Source: Inhella proteolytica | GTDB lineage: Bacteria > Pseudomonadota > Gammaproteobacteria > Burkholderiales > Burkholderiaceae_C | Assembly: GCF_016093275.1 (NCBI RefSeq) | Contig: NZ_JAEDAK010000005.1 | Span: 126,001 to 190,000, forward strand | Direction: 5' to 3' | DNA length: 64,000 nucleotides | Part shown: piece after piece, positions 45,301-51,759 of the stretch | Position numbering within the stretch: the stretch's first letter is position 1 | How the letters are laid out: each line of letters starts with the position of its first letter | The notes under the pieces: generated by a model | Database searches by the model: none | Told to the model about the DNA's origin: nothing | What the model saw: the letters and a program-made list of their open reading frames with translations, nothing else | Made by a program: the position numbers and the translations under genes

Positions 45301-45581
45301 ACGGTCAGGGTCATCAGGCCATCGGTGGTGGCCTGGCTGCCCATGTAGAGCATGTCCTCAACGCCGTTGAGGGCCTCTTCGAGCGGGGTCGCCACGGTCT
45401 CGGCAATCACCTTCGGGTTGGCGCCCGGGTAGGTGGCGCGTACCACCACCGAGGGCGGCACGACTTCGGGGTACTCGCTGATCGGCAGGGCCTGCATGGC
45501 GATCAGGCCGGCCAGGAAGATCAGCAGCGAGAGCACGCCGGCAAAGATCGGCCGGTCGATGAAGAATTTCGAGAAGTTCAT
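42375..45581 (-). CDS. RND multidrug efflux transporter (MexF/AcrB type)
   Basis: 1068 residues, full length for the hydrophobe/amphiphile RND family. It starts MNFSKFFIDRPIFAGVLSLLIFLAGLIAMQALPISEYPEVVPPSVVVRATYPGA. The helix-4 proton relay is GLVLAIGIVVDDAIVVVENVERN, with both aspartates present. A second half starts after residue 520 and ends with FVLVGLSAKNAILIVEFARELEFQGR. MexF-like features suggest export of drugs or aromatic compounds from the periplasm. It sits in an operon adaptor-transporter-channel with gaps of 6 and 4 bp, downstream of a hydrolase and a divergent LysR regulator. Confidence 0.95.
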   Translation of the reverse strand: MNFSKFFIDRPIFAGVLSLLIFLAGLIAMQALPISEYPEVVPPSVVVRATYPGANPKVIAETVATPLEEALNGVEDMLYMGSQATTDGLMTLTVTFKLGTDPDKAQQLVQNRVAQAEARLPEEVRRLGVTTVKSSPDLTMVVHLTSPNERYDMTYLRNYAVLQVKDRLARIPGVGQVQLFGSGDYSMRVWLDPQKVAQHGLSASDVVRAVREQNVQAAAGVVGASPGLPGVDLQLSVNAQGRLQTEEEFGDIVIKSGADGQVTRLKDVARLELGAADYALRSLLNNKPAVAVPIFQAPGGNALAISDGVRATMAEIAKTMPEGVAYEIVYDPTQFVRASIKSVVTTLLEAVLLVVIVVIVFLQTWRASIIPLLAVPVSIVGTFAVMQGFGFSINALSLFGLVLAIGIVVDDAIVVVENVERNIANGLTPREATYQAMREVSGPIIAIALVLIAVFVPLAFISGLTGQFYKQFALTIAISTVISALNSLTLSPALSALLLKPHGAPKDALTRGMDKVFGRGFALFNRVFERGSRGYGQGVGKMIGRKSLMLALYGLGLLLTLGLFKAVPGGFVPMQDKQYLIGFAQLPDGATLDRTEDVIRRMGEIALKHPDVENAIAFPGLSINGFTNSSNSGIVFVSLKPFAQRKGKQQSGFAVAGALNQQFGAIPDAFIAMFPPPPVQGLGTTGGFKLQIEDKAGLGTAALDKATKDFLAKAQVAPELGGLFSSFQVNVPQLYADLDRVKARQLGVPVTDVFDTLQIYLGSQYVNDFNRFGRTYSVRVQADAEFRAKPENIGQLQVRSQAGEMIPLAALMQVRPSFGPERAMRYNGFPSADINGGAAPGFSSGQAQDAVTRIAAETLPPGIGFEWTELTYQEILAGNSAAWVFPLAILLVFLVLAAQYESLTLPVAILLIVPMGLLSAMTGVWLSGGDNNVFTQIGLFVLVGLSAKNAILIVEFARELEFQGRTPLQAAIEASKLRLRPILMTSAAFVMGVLPLVLSTGAGAEMRGAMGVAVFAGMIGVTAFGLALTPVFYVLLRQLAGNRPLRHHGGQIAGATGTVPTLALADKE

Positions 45582-45587
45582 GGTGGT

Positions 45588-46820
45588 TCAACCCTTGGTG
45601 GGGGCGGCCTGGGCCTCGGTCTTGCCGATCAGCTCGGGCTTGGCATCCATGGCGATGACGGTGGGGGCCACCGGGCTGCCCGGGCGCACGCGCTGCAGGC
45701 CACTGAGCACGATGCGTTCGCCGGCTTTGAGGCCGCTGATCACCTCGCGCAGGCCGTTCGCGGGCCCACCCAGCTGCACCTCGCGCCACTGCACCTTGTC
45801 GTCGGCGCCGACGACCCAGACGAAGCGTTTGTCCTGGTCCGTCAGCACCGCGCGCTCGTTGACCAGCAGGGCCGTGCGCTGTTGCGCCTGGCCGAGTTCC
45901 AGGCGGGCGAACTGGCCCGGGGTCAGGCGGCCGTCGGCGTTGTCGAACACGGCGCGCAGGCGCAGCGTGCCGCTCTTGGCGTCGACTTGGTTGTCCACCA
46001 GCTGCAGGCGGCCGGTGAGCGCCTCACCCGCGGCGCTGCGCATCTGCACCGGCACCTGCTCCGGGCGCTGCGCGCCGGCCAGGGCCTGCTGGACGGTGCG
46101 CTCGTCGGCGTCGAAGCTGGCGTAGATGGGGCTGACGCTGACCAGGCGGGCCAGCACCGGCGCGCCCGGGCCGGCGGCCACCTGGTTGCCCACCGTGACC
46201 TCCAGCTTGCCGATGCGCCCGGCCACCGGCGCGCGCAGCTGGGTGTAGTCCAGGTTCAGCTGCGCGGCGGCCAGCGCGGCCTGGGCGGCGGCCACCTGGG
46301 CCTGGGCATCGGCGCGGGCCAGCAGGCGGTCGTCCAGCTCGCGCTGGGCAATCGCGCGCTCGGTCCACAGGGTCTGGGCGCGCGCGGTCTCGCGCTCGGC
46401 ATGGGCGGCGCGGGCGCGGCTGGCTTCCAGCTGGGCGCGCTGGCGCGCCACCTCCACCGCATAGGGCGCGGGGTCCAGCGAGACCAGCAGATCGCCTGCC
46501 TTCACCAGCGCGCCCTCGCGGAAGTGCACCTTGTGCACGGTGCCGGCCACGCGCGGCCGCAGCTCGACGCGCTCGACCGCCTCCAGCCGGCCGCTGAAGC
46601 CCTGCCAGGCCTGGAGGGTCTGTGCGCCCACCGTGGCCACCGCCACCGGCATGGCCTGCGGCGCAGCCTGGGCCATGGCCTGGGGCGCGGTGCCCGGATA
46701 GGCGGCCAGGAAGCCGCCCAGCAGCGTGGTGCCGAGCGCCAGCGACAGCGCCAGCGCAATGCGGCGCCGGCGCTGCGGGGCCGGCAGGGGGTTCAAGGGG
46801 AAGTTCAGCGGGGCGTTCAT
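45588..46820 (-). CDS. RND periplasmic adaptor (membrane fusion protein, MexE type)
   Basis: 410 residues. An N-terminal signal/anchor (RRRRIALALSLALGTTLLGGFLAAY) precedes the lipoyl half-motif SGRLEAVERVELRPRVAGTVHKVHFREGALVKAGDLLVSLD. A long alpha-hairpin rich in Ala/Gln/Arg follows (about residues 115-185), then the second half LDYTQLRAPVAGRIGKLEVTVGNQVAAG and the beta-barrel domain. It bridges the inner-membrane pump and outer channel. It is the first pump gene of the operon, 89 bp downstream of the hydrolase gene. Confidence 0.93.
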   Translation of the reverse strand: MNAPLNFPLNPLPAPQRRRRIALALSLALGTTLLGGFLAAYPGTAPQAMAQAAPQAMPVAVATVGAQTLQAWQGFSGRLEAVERVELRPRVAGTVHKVHFREGALVKAGDLLVSLDPAPYAVEVARQRAQLEASRARAAHAERETARAQTLWTERAIAQRELDDRLLARADAQAQVAAAQAALAAAQLNLDYTQLRAPVAGRIGKLEVTVGNQVAAGPGAPVLARLVSVSPIYASFDADERTVQQALAGAQRPEQVPVQMRSAAGEALTGRLQLVDNQVDAKSGTLRLRAVFDNADGRLTPGQFARLELGQAQQRTALLVNERAVLTDQDKRFVWVVGADDKVQWREVQLGGPANGLREVISGLKAGERIVLSGLQRVRPGSPVAPTVIAMDAKPELIGKTEAQAAPTKG

Positions 46821-46909
46821 GGCGGGCTCCTGGAAACAGGCAAAGAGAGGCCCCTCGCCGCCGGGGGCATCGGCGCGATCTGCAAGAGGCGGGAACGGGG
46901 GGAACTAGT

Positions 46910-47662
46910 TCAGGCGGACGAAAGGAAGTCGCGCACGGCCTGGCTCACGGGAGTCCAGGCATCGACGCCGTCATCGGGGTCTTCTTGTTCATCGGGCGGG
47001 AAGCCGGCCCGTGCCAGCCAGCTGCCGCCCACGGGAATCAGCGCTTGCGCCACGCCGGCCGCCCGCAGGCGCTCGGCATAGCGTTGCGCGTCGTCGCGCA
47101 GCGGGTCGCGCGCGCCGCCGGTGATCAGAAGCGCCGGCGCCAGGCCCTGCAAGCGGCTGGTGCTCAGCGGCGTGGCGTAGGGGTGGGCGGCGTCGCAGGA
47201 GGGGCCCAGGTAGCCGCGCCAGCCGGCGGCCAGCGGGCATTGGCAATCGCCCAGATGCGCGTCGCGCGCGGCGGCGCTGGCCAGCATCGGGTCCAGCGTG
47301 GGCGAGACCAGGATCTGGGCGCCGAGCGGCAGGCCTTCGTCGCGGGCGCGCAGGGCCAGGGCCGCGGCCAGGGTGCCGCCGGACTCCACCCCGGCCACGC
47401 CCAGGCGCGCACCGCGTGGCCGCGCGGCGGCCAGTTGCTGCAGCTGGGCCCAGGCGGCGTCCAGCGCGGCCGGGAAGGGGTGAGCCGGCGCCAGCGGGTA
47501 GCGGCCCGGCTGCACCCGCGCGCCGGCCTCGGCCAGCGCCCGCGCCAGCGGCAGCGGGTCGCGGTCTTCGATGAAGCTGCTCGGCCCCAGGCTCAGCAGC
47601 AGCCAGGGCTTGCCGGCCAGCGGCAGGGCGGGCTTGAGCAGGGGGAACGGGGGCAGGTTCAT
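46910..47662 (-). CDS. Alpha/beta hydrolase-fold protein lacking a clear catalytic His
   Basis: 250 residues from the ATG at 47662. The HSL-like alpha/beta hydrolase fold is recognisable: the nucleophile elbow GVESGG (Ser94) and the acid in LITGGARDPLRDDAQRYAERL (Asp186). At the place where the catalytic histidine normally follows, the sequence is ALIPVGGSWLARAGF, so no histidine is available. It may be inactive or use another residue. It is located between the pump genes and the divergent LysR regulator and may be co-transcribed with the pump. Any substrate is unknown. Confidence 0.75.
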   Translation of the reverse strand: MNLPPFPLLKPALPLAGKPWLLLSLGPSSFIEDRDPLPLARALAEAGARVQPGRYPLAPAHPFPAALDAAWAQLQQLAAARPRGARLGVAGVESGGTLAAALALRARDEGLPLGAQILVSPTLDPMLASAAARDAHLGDCQCPLAAGWRGYLGPSCDAAHPYATPLSTSRLQGLAPALLITGGARDPLRDDAQRYAERLRAAGVAQALIPVGGSWLARAGFPPDEQEDPDDGVDAWTPVSQAVRDFLSSA

Positions 47663-47772
47663 GATGGGCTGAACGATAGATGGCGGGGTTGAATCAATAA
47701 AGACCGTATTCATGGCAGCTTTGTTCCAAAGCGGCCAACAATCCTGCCATCTAACCCCAGCTGACCCCCGCC

Positions 47773-48687
47773 ATGGACCGCGTTCTTGCCATGCAGGCCT
47801 TCATCCGCGTCGTCGACACCGGCAGCTTCACCGCGGCCGCCGAGGCGCTGGGCATGCCGAAGGCGACGCTGACCCGCGGTGTGCAGGAACTGGAAGCCCA
47901 TTTGCGCACCCAGCTGCTGAACCGCACGACGCGGCGCGTGGGCGTGACGCCGGACGGCGCGCTCTACTACGAGCGCGCCAGCCGCCTGCTGGCCGAGCTG
48001 GACGAGCTGGAAGGCAGCCTGAACCGCCAGGGCCGCACGCCGCACGGCAAGCTGCGCGTGGATCTGCCCGGCAGCATCGGCCGCAGCATGATCATTCCGG
48101 CCCTGCCGGATTTCTACGCCCGCTACCCCGACATCCAGCTGGAGCTGGGCGTCAGCGACCGGCCGGTGGACCTGCTGGCCGAGCGCGTGGACTGCGTGCT
48201 GCGCGGCGGCGAGATCAGCGACCCGACCCTGGTGGCGCGGCGCATCGGCGCGTTCGAGCTGCTCGTCTGCGCCACGCCGCGCTACCTGGAACGCCACGGC
48301 ACGCCCACCCACCCGGCGCAGCTCAACGAGGCGCGCTTTCCGGTGGTGCAGTACTTCTCGGCCCGCACCGGCCAGGTCATCCCCGACACCCTGCGTCGCG
48401 GTGAGGAGGTGGTGGAGGTGCGAGGCCAGGCGCGTCTGGCCGTCAACGACGGCGACGCCTACATGGCCGCCGCGCTGGCCGACCTGGGGGTGATGGTGGG
48501 CGCCAGCGTGATGGTGGAACCGCTGCTGGCCAGCGGTCAGCTGGTGCGCCTGTTCCCCGACTGGGAGCTGGAGCGCATCCCGCTCTACATCGCCTTCCCG
48601 CCCAATCGCCACCTCAGCACGCGGCTGCGCGTGTTCGTGGACTGGGTGGTGGAGCTGATGGGACAGGTGGAGCGCATGCAGCGCTGA
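47773..48687 (+). CDS. LysR-family transcriptional regulator
   Basis: 304 residues. The N-terminal helix-turn-helix is MQAFIRVVDTGSFTAAAEALGMPKATLTRGVQELEAHLRTQLLNRTTRRVGVTPDG. The effector-binding domain starts with GKLRVDLPGSIGRSMIIPALPDFYARYPDIQLELGVSDRPVDLLAERVDCVLRGG, the CrgA/DsdC-like subgroup. It is divergent from the hydrolase-RND operon and probably controls it. The 110-bp intergenic region has a small palindrome, ttgaatcaa (47689-47697), as possible operator. Tandem hairpins follow the gene (48753-48792). Confidence 0.93.
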   Translation: MDRVLAMQAFIRVVDTGSFTAAAEALGMPKATLTRGVQELEAHLRTQLLNRTTRRVGVTPDGALYYERASRLLAELDELEGSLNRQGRTPHGKLRVDLPGSIGRSMIIPALPDFYARYPDIQLELGVSDRPVDLLAERVDCVLRGGEISDPTLVARRIGAFELLVCATPRYLERHGTPTHPAQLNEARFPVVQYFSARTGQVIPDTLRRGEEVVEVRGQARLAVNDGDAYMAAALADLGVMVGASVMVEPLLASGQLVRLFPDWELERIPLYIAFPPNRHLSTRLRVFVDWVVELMGQVERMQR

Positions 48688-48752
48688 GGGGCAGGGGGTG
48701 GGCATGGCGGGCTTTGGCGGGCTCTTGCGGAGGACTTGGCCGCCAGTCTCAA

Positions 48753-48792
48753 GCTTGCCCCGAGGGCAAGCGCAAGCCCTAAGCGGGCTTGC
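48753..48792 (+). terminator. Two adjacent hairpins behind the LysR gene
   Basis: gcttgccc-cga-gggcaagc (48753-48771) is immediately followed by gcaagccc-taagc-gggcttgc (48772-48792), both perfect 8-bp stems and nearly mirror images of each other. No U-tract follows. They could end LysR transcription and that of the GST remnant from the other side, or be remnants of a repeat element. Confidence 0.5.
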
Positions 48793-48910
48793 ACAGACCC
48801 CGCCCGAAGCGCTCGGCCAGCAGCAGCGCGTAACCGGCCAAGAGGTCGGCCGCCGTGAAGCGCCCGGCGCACAGGTCATCACAGGCGGCCAGCCGGGCTT
48901 CCAGCGGGCG
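48779..48910 (-). pseudogene. C-terminal fragment of a glutathione S-transferase gene
   Basis: On the minus strand the codons before the TAG at 48779-48781 read LEARLAACDDLCAGRFTAADLLAGYALLLAERFGRGLCKPA. The FTAADLLxGYALLLAERxG pattern is typical of the GST C-terminal helical domain. Nothing upstream continues the homology, so only about 40 codons of a normally 200-codon gene remain. It has no start codon or ribosome binding site and I regard it as a remnant. Confidence 0.6.
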
Positions 48911-48943
48911 GGGGCGGCAGGGCCCGCCGTTTAGCCTGCGCGG

Positions 48944-49150
48944 TCAGAAGGGCAGAAAGGGCCGGCCGAACGGACTCCACAGCAAGCCCAGCAGCAGGGC
49001 CAGCAGCAGCACCAGAGGCAGGCGCCACCCGGGGCTGGCGGGCGTGCGCCGGGGCGGCTGCGTGCTCCGGCCGGCGCCGGGTTCGCGCGCGCGGCGGCGG
49101 CGCAGGTCCGGGTCTTCTTGCCAGGGGTCGGAGGAGTGAGGGGTGGCCAT
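48944..49150 (-). CDS. Small single-helix membrane protein
   Basis: 68 residues from the ATG at 49150. The N-terminal half is charged and disordered (MATPHSSDPWQEDPDLRRRRAREPG), and the end is one transmembrane helix (WRLPLVLLLALLLGLLWSPFGRPFLPF). It is divergent from the Gfo/Idh/MocA oxidoreductase gene. I know no family and the frame is short, so it may be fortuitous; the good charge/hydrophobic partition argues that it is real. Between it and the oxidoreductase start (49151-49299) I see no other gene. Confidence 0.4.
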   Translation of the reverse strand: MATPHSSDPWQEDPDLRRRRAREPGAGRSTQPPRRTPASPGWRLPLVLLLALLLGLLWSPFGRPFLPF

Positions 49151-49299
49151 GGAGGGTCCGCATGCGGGCCGAACGCCGCATGGGCCAGTCTGGTGCGGCG
49201 GTGCGCCCGGCGGTGTCGGACAAGGGCCCGTTCGCCGGTAGGAGGGCGCCTCTCGCTGCGGCACCCGGCGGTGATGGCGCGCTCGGCGAGACTGCCGCG

Positions 49300-50301
49300 A
49301 TGAACACCGCACTCCGACTCGGCATCCTGGGCGCCGCCCGCATTGCCCACGAATTCGCCCGCGGCGTGGCCGCCTCGCCCGCCATCGAACTGGCCGCCAT
49401 CGCCGCGCGCGACCCGGCGCGTGCGCGGGCCTTTGCCGCCGCCCATGGCGTGGCCAAGGTGGCGCCGGACTACGAAGCTCTGCTGGCAGACCCCGGCATC
49501 GAGGCCGTCTACATCCCGCTCAGCAACGACCTGCACCAGCCCTGGACCCTGCGCGCGCTGGCGGCGGGCAAGCATGTGCTGTGCGAAAAGCCGCTGACCC
49601 TGGGCGCCGCCCAGGTGCGCGAGCTGCAGGCGGCGGCGCGGCAGGCGGGCCGGGTACTGATGGAGGCCTTCCCCTACCGCTTCCAGCCGCAGACCCTGGA
49701 GCTGCTGCGCCGGGTGCGCGCCGGCGCGCTGGGGCCGCTGCGCCATGTCGCGGGCGAGTTCGGCGTGCCGCTCGATCTGCCCGGCAACTACCGCTACGAC
49801 CGGGCCTGCGGGGGCGGCGCGCTTTGGGATCTGGGCGTCTACCCGCTGAGCCTGATGCGCGCCCTGGCCGGCCGCCAGCCGCTGCGCGTGCAGGCCCTGG
49901 CCCATGAACAGGGCGGCGTGGACCATGGCCTGGCCGCCAGCCTGCTCTGGGCCGACGGCCTGACCGCGACCCTGGCCTGTCGCTTCGATAGTTCGCCACA
50001 CCGCCAGGTGCGCATCCATGGCGCGCGCGCCGGCCTGAGCTGCGGCTTTTACAACCATGTGAGCGCGGACAAGGCCTGGATCGAGGTGATCGACCAGGGC
50101 GACTACCTGGGCCGGCGCGAGAACGTGCCGCCCGGCGATGGCTTCCGGCTCGAAGCCGAGGCCTTTGCCGCGCGCGTGCGCGGCCTGCCGGCCGACCCGC
50201 TCTGGCCCACCGACGCCGAGACGCACGACACCATCGCCCTGGTGGAGGCCCTGCTGCGCAGCGTGCGCGAGGGCCGCGCAGTGGAGGTGGCGGCCTGCTG
50301 A
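49300..50301 (+). CDS. Gfo/Idh/MocA-family oxidoreductase
   Basis: 333 residues from the ATG at 49300. The N-terminal Rossmann domain starts LRLGILGAARIAHEFARGVAASPAIELAAIAARDPARARAFAAAHGV. It contains the family motif AGKHVLCEKPLTLGAAQVREL with the catalytic-site Lys of EKP, and the C-terminal domain includes GGGALWDLGVYPLSLMRALAGRQP. It uses NAD(P)H to oxidise or reduce a sugar-like or related substrate. The substrate is unknown. Only 52 bp separate it from the DUF59 gene, which nevertheless has its own FNR-type promoter. Confidence 0.92.
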   Translation: MNTALRLGILGAARIAHEFARGVAASPAIELAAIAARDPARARAFAAAHGVAKVAPDYEALLADPGIEAVYIPLSNDLHQPWTLRALAAGKHVLCEKPLTLGAAQVRELQAAARQAGRVLMEAFPYRFQPQTLELLRRVRAGALGPLRHVAGEFGVPLDLPGNYRYDRACGGGALWDLGVYPLSLMRALAGRQPLRVQALAHEQGGVDHGLAASLLWADGLTATLACRFDSSPHRQVRIHGARAGLSCGFYNHVSADKAWIEVIDQGDYLGRRENVPPGDGFRLEAEAFAARVRGLPADPLWPTDAETHDTIALVEALLRSVREGRAVEVAAC

Positions 50302-50305
50302 GGGC

Positions 50306-50347
50306 TTGATCTCCTGCAAGGCGGGCCAGGCCCCGGCGGCCTAGGCT
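50306..50347 (+). promoter_or_regulatory. CRP/FNR-family class II promoter, predicted leaderless
   Basis: TTGATCTCCTGCAA (50306-50319), 22 bp, TAGGCT (50342-50347). A box centre at -41.5 puts the transcription start at 50354, which is exactly the A of the DUF59 start codon. The mRNA is therefore predicted to be leaderless, consistent with the absence of a ribosome binding site. Confidence 0.7.
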
Positions 50348-50353
50348 TGCCGC

Positions 50354-50659
50354 ATGGACACCGAACGCGCGCTCGCCGCCCTGCGCACCGTCATCGACCC
50401 CGAGGTCGGCATCAACATCGTCGACCTCGGCCTGGTCTACGGCCTGGACTGGCGGCCCGAGGGCCTGCGCGTGCGCCTGAGCATGACCAGTGCCGCCTGC
50501 CCGATGGGCGAGTGGATCGCCGAGCAGGCGCTGGACGCGCTGGACGCCGCCTTTCCCGGCTTGCCGCCAGCCGAGGTGGACCTGGTGTGGGAGCCGCCCT
50601 GGGGCCCGGAGCGCATGAGCCCCGAGGCGCGGTCGCAGCTGCAATGGCCCACGAACTGA
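50354..50659 (+). CDS. MIP18/DUF59-family metal-sulfur cluster assembly factor
   Basis: 101 residues. The MIP18-like domain covers the whole protein: ALAALRTVIDPEVGINIVDLGLVYGLDWRPEGLRVRLSMTSAACPMGEWIAEQALDALDAAFPGLPPAEVDLVWEPPWGPERMSPEARSQL. DPE..INIVDLGLVY and the cysteine in SAACPMG are diagnostic, as is the WEPPWxPxxMS end found in PaaD/SufT relatives. It likely helps mature iron-sulfur proteins. It is the first gene of an FNR-controlled operon and overlaps the NnrS-like gene by 16 bp. Confidence 0.9.
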   Translation: MDTERALAALRTVIDPEVGINIVDLGLVYGLDWRPEGLRVRLSMTSAACPMGEWIAEQALDALDAAFPGLPPAEVDLVWEPPWGPERMSPEARSQLQWPTN

Positions 50660-51759
50660 AGCTGCCCTTGCCCGCCACCCCGCGCCCCCCCGCGCGCGCG
50701 GCCCGTGCGGGTGTGGCCTGGCAGCGCCTGCCGCTGCTGGCGCTGGGCCTGATCGCCCTGGTGCTGGGCCTGAGCGGCGGCCTGGCCCGCCTGGGCCTGG
50801 GCGCGCCGGTGCCGGCCGCGGCCGGTGCGCATGGGCCGCTGATGCTGCTGGGCTTCTTTGGCGTGCTGATCGCCCTGGAGCGCGCGGTGGCCCTGGGCGC
50901 GCTGTGGGGCTATGCCGTGCCGCTGCTGGCGGGGGCCGGCAGCGCCGCGCTGCTGCTCGGCGGTCCGGCGCCGGCGCTGTTCGCGGCCTCGGCCGTCGGC
51001 ATGCTGGTGCTCACCACCTGGTTGTGGGCGCGCCAGCCCGAGCCCCATGCCGCGCTGCTGGTGGCCGGCGCCGCCAGCCAGCTGCTCGGCAGCCTGGGCT
51101 GGGCGCTGGGCTTTGTCTTCGGCGCCACGCTGCCGGCCTGGCTGGGCTTTCTGGTGCTGACGATTGCCGCCGAGCGCCTGGAGCTTTCACGCCTGCGCCC
51201 GCGCGGGCCGGCCGCGCAGGCGGCTTTCTGGTGGCTGGCCAGCGCCTGCGCGCTGGGCTGCGCCGCGGCGCTGTTTGAGGCGCCCTGGGCACTGCCCCTG
51301 CTGGGCGCCAGCCTGCTCGGCTTGGCCGTCTGGCTGCTGCGCCATGACATCGCCCGCCACACCGTGCGCACGGCAGGCCTGACGCGTTACGTCGCCATCT
51401 GCCTGCTCTCGGGCTACGCCTGGCTGGCGCTGGCCGGCGCGCTGATCGCCCGCCATGGCCTGCCGGCCGGCACCTGGGTGTACGACGCCGCGCTGCACGC
51501 CCTGCTGCTGGGCTTCGTGTTCGCCATGGTGTTCGGCCATGCGCCCTTGATCGGCCCGGCGCTGCTGCGCATCCGCCTGCCCTTTCACCCCTCGCAATAC
51601 CTTCCACTCGTGCTGCTGCACGCCAGCCTGGCCCTGCGCCTGGCCGGTGATGCGGCCGCAGAGCAGGCGCTGCGCCAGGCCGGGGCCTGGGGCAGCGTGG
51701 CGGCGATTGCGCTTTTCATCGCCCTGCTGATCTGGCGCGCGACGCGCCGCCCTTCCTGA
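50644..51759 (+). CDS. NnrS-like multi-pass membrane protein
   Basis: 371 residues from the ATG at 50644, within the end of the DUF59 gene. Ten to twelve hydrophobic helices are visible with almost no soluble part. HGPLMLLGFFGVLIALERAVALG and HALLLGFVFAMVFGHAPLIGPALLRIRLPFHPSQYLPLVLLHASLALRL carry conserved histidines in membrane segments. This suggests heme or copper binding, as in NnrS or NorB-like proteins, to which it is distantly similar. It is shorter than NnrS at 6052. Translational coupling with DUF59 and the downstream decarboxylase gene (TGATG overlap) makes a three-gene unit. Confidence 0.8.
   Translation: MAHELKLPLPATPRPPARAARAGVAWQRLPLLALGLIALVLGLSGGLARLGLGAPVPAAAGAHGPLMLLGFFGVLIALERAVALGALWGYAVPLLAGAGSAALLLGGPAPALFAASAVGMLVLTTWLWARQPEPHAALLVAGAASQLLGSLGWALGFVFGATLPAWLGFLVLTIAAERLELSRLRPRGPAAQAAFWWLASACALGCAAALFEAPWALPLLGASLLGLAVWLLRHDIARHTVRTAGLTRYVAICLLSGYAWLALAGALIARHGLPAGTWVYDAALHALLLGFVFAMVFGHAPLIGPALLRIRLPFHPSQYLPLVLLHASLALRLAGDAAAEQALRQAGAWGSVAAIALFIALLIWRATRRPS

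Noticed and set aside
43755-47081. Open frame of about 1100 codons antisense to the RND pump genes
   Set aside because: Composition is typical of an antisense frame (His, Asp, Gln, Ala rich) and it crosses three well-supported genes.
47689-47697. ttgaatcaa before the LysR gene as another FNR box
   Set aside because: The half-sites are separated by one base instead of four and no -10 element lies at 22 bp; a LysR operator is more plausible.
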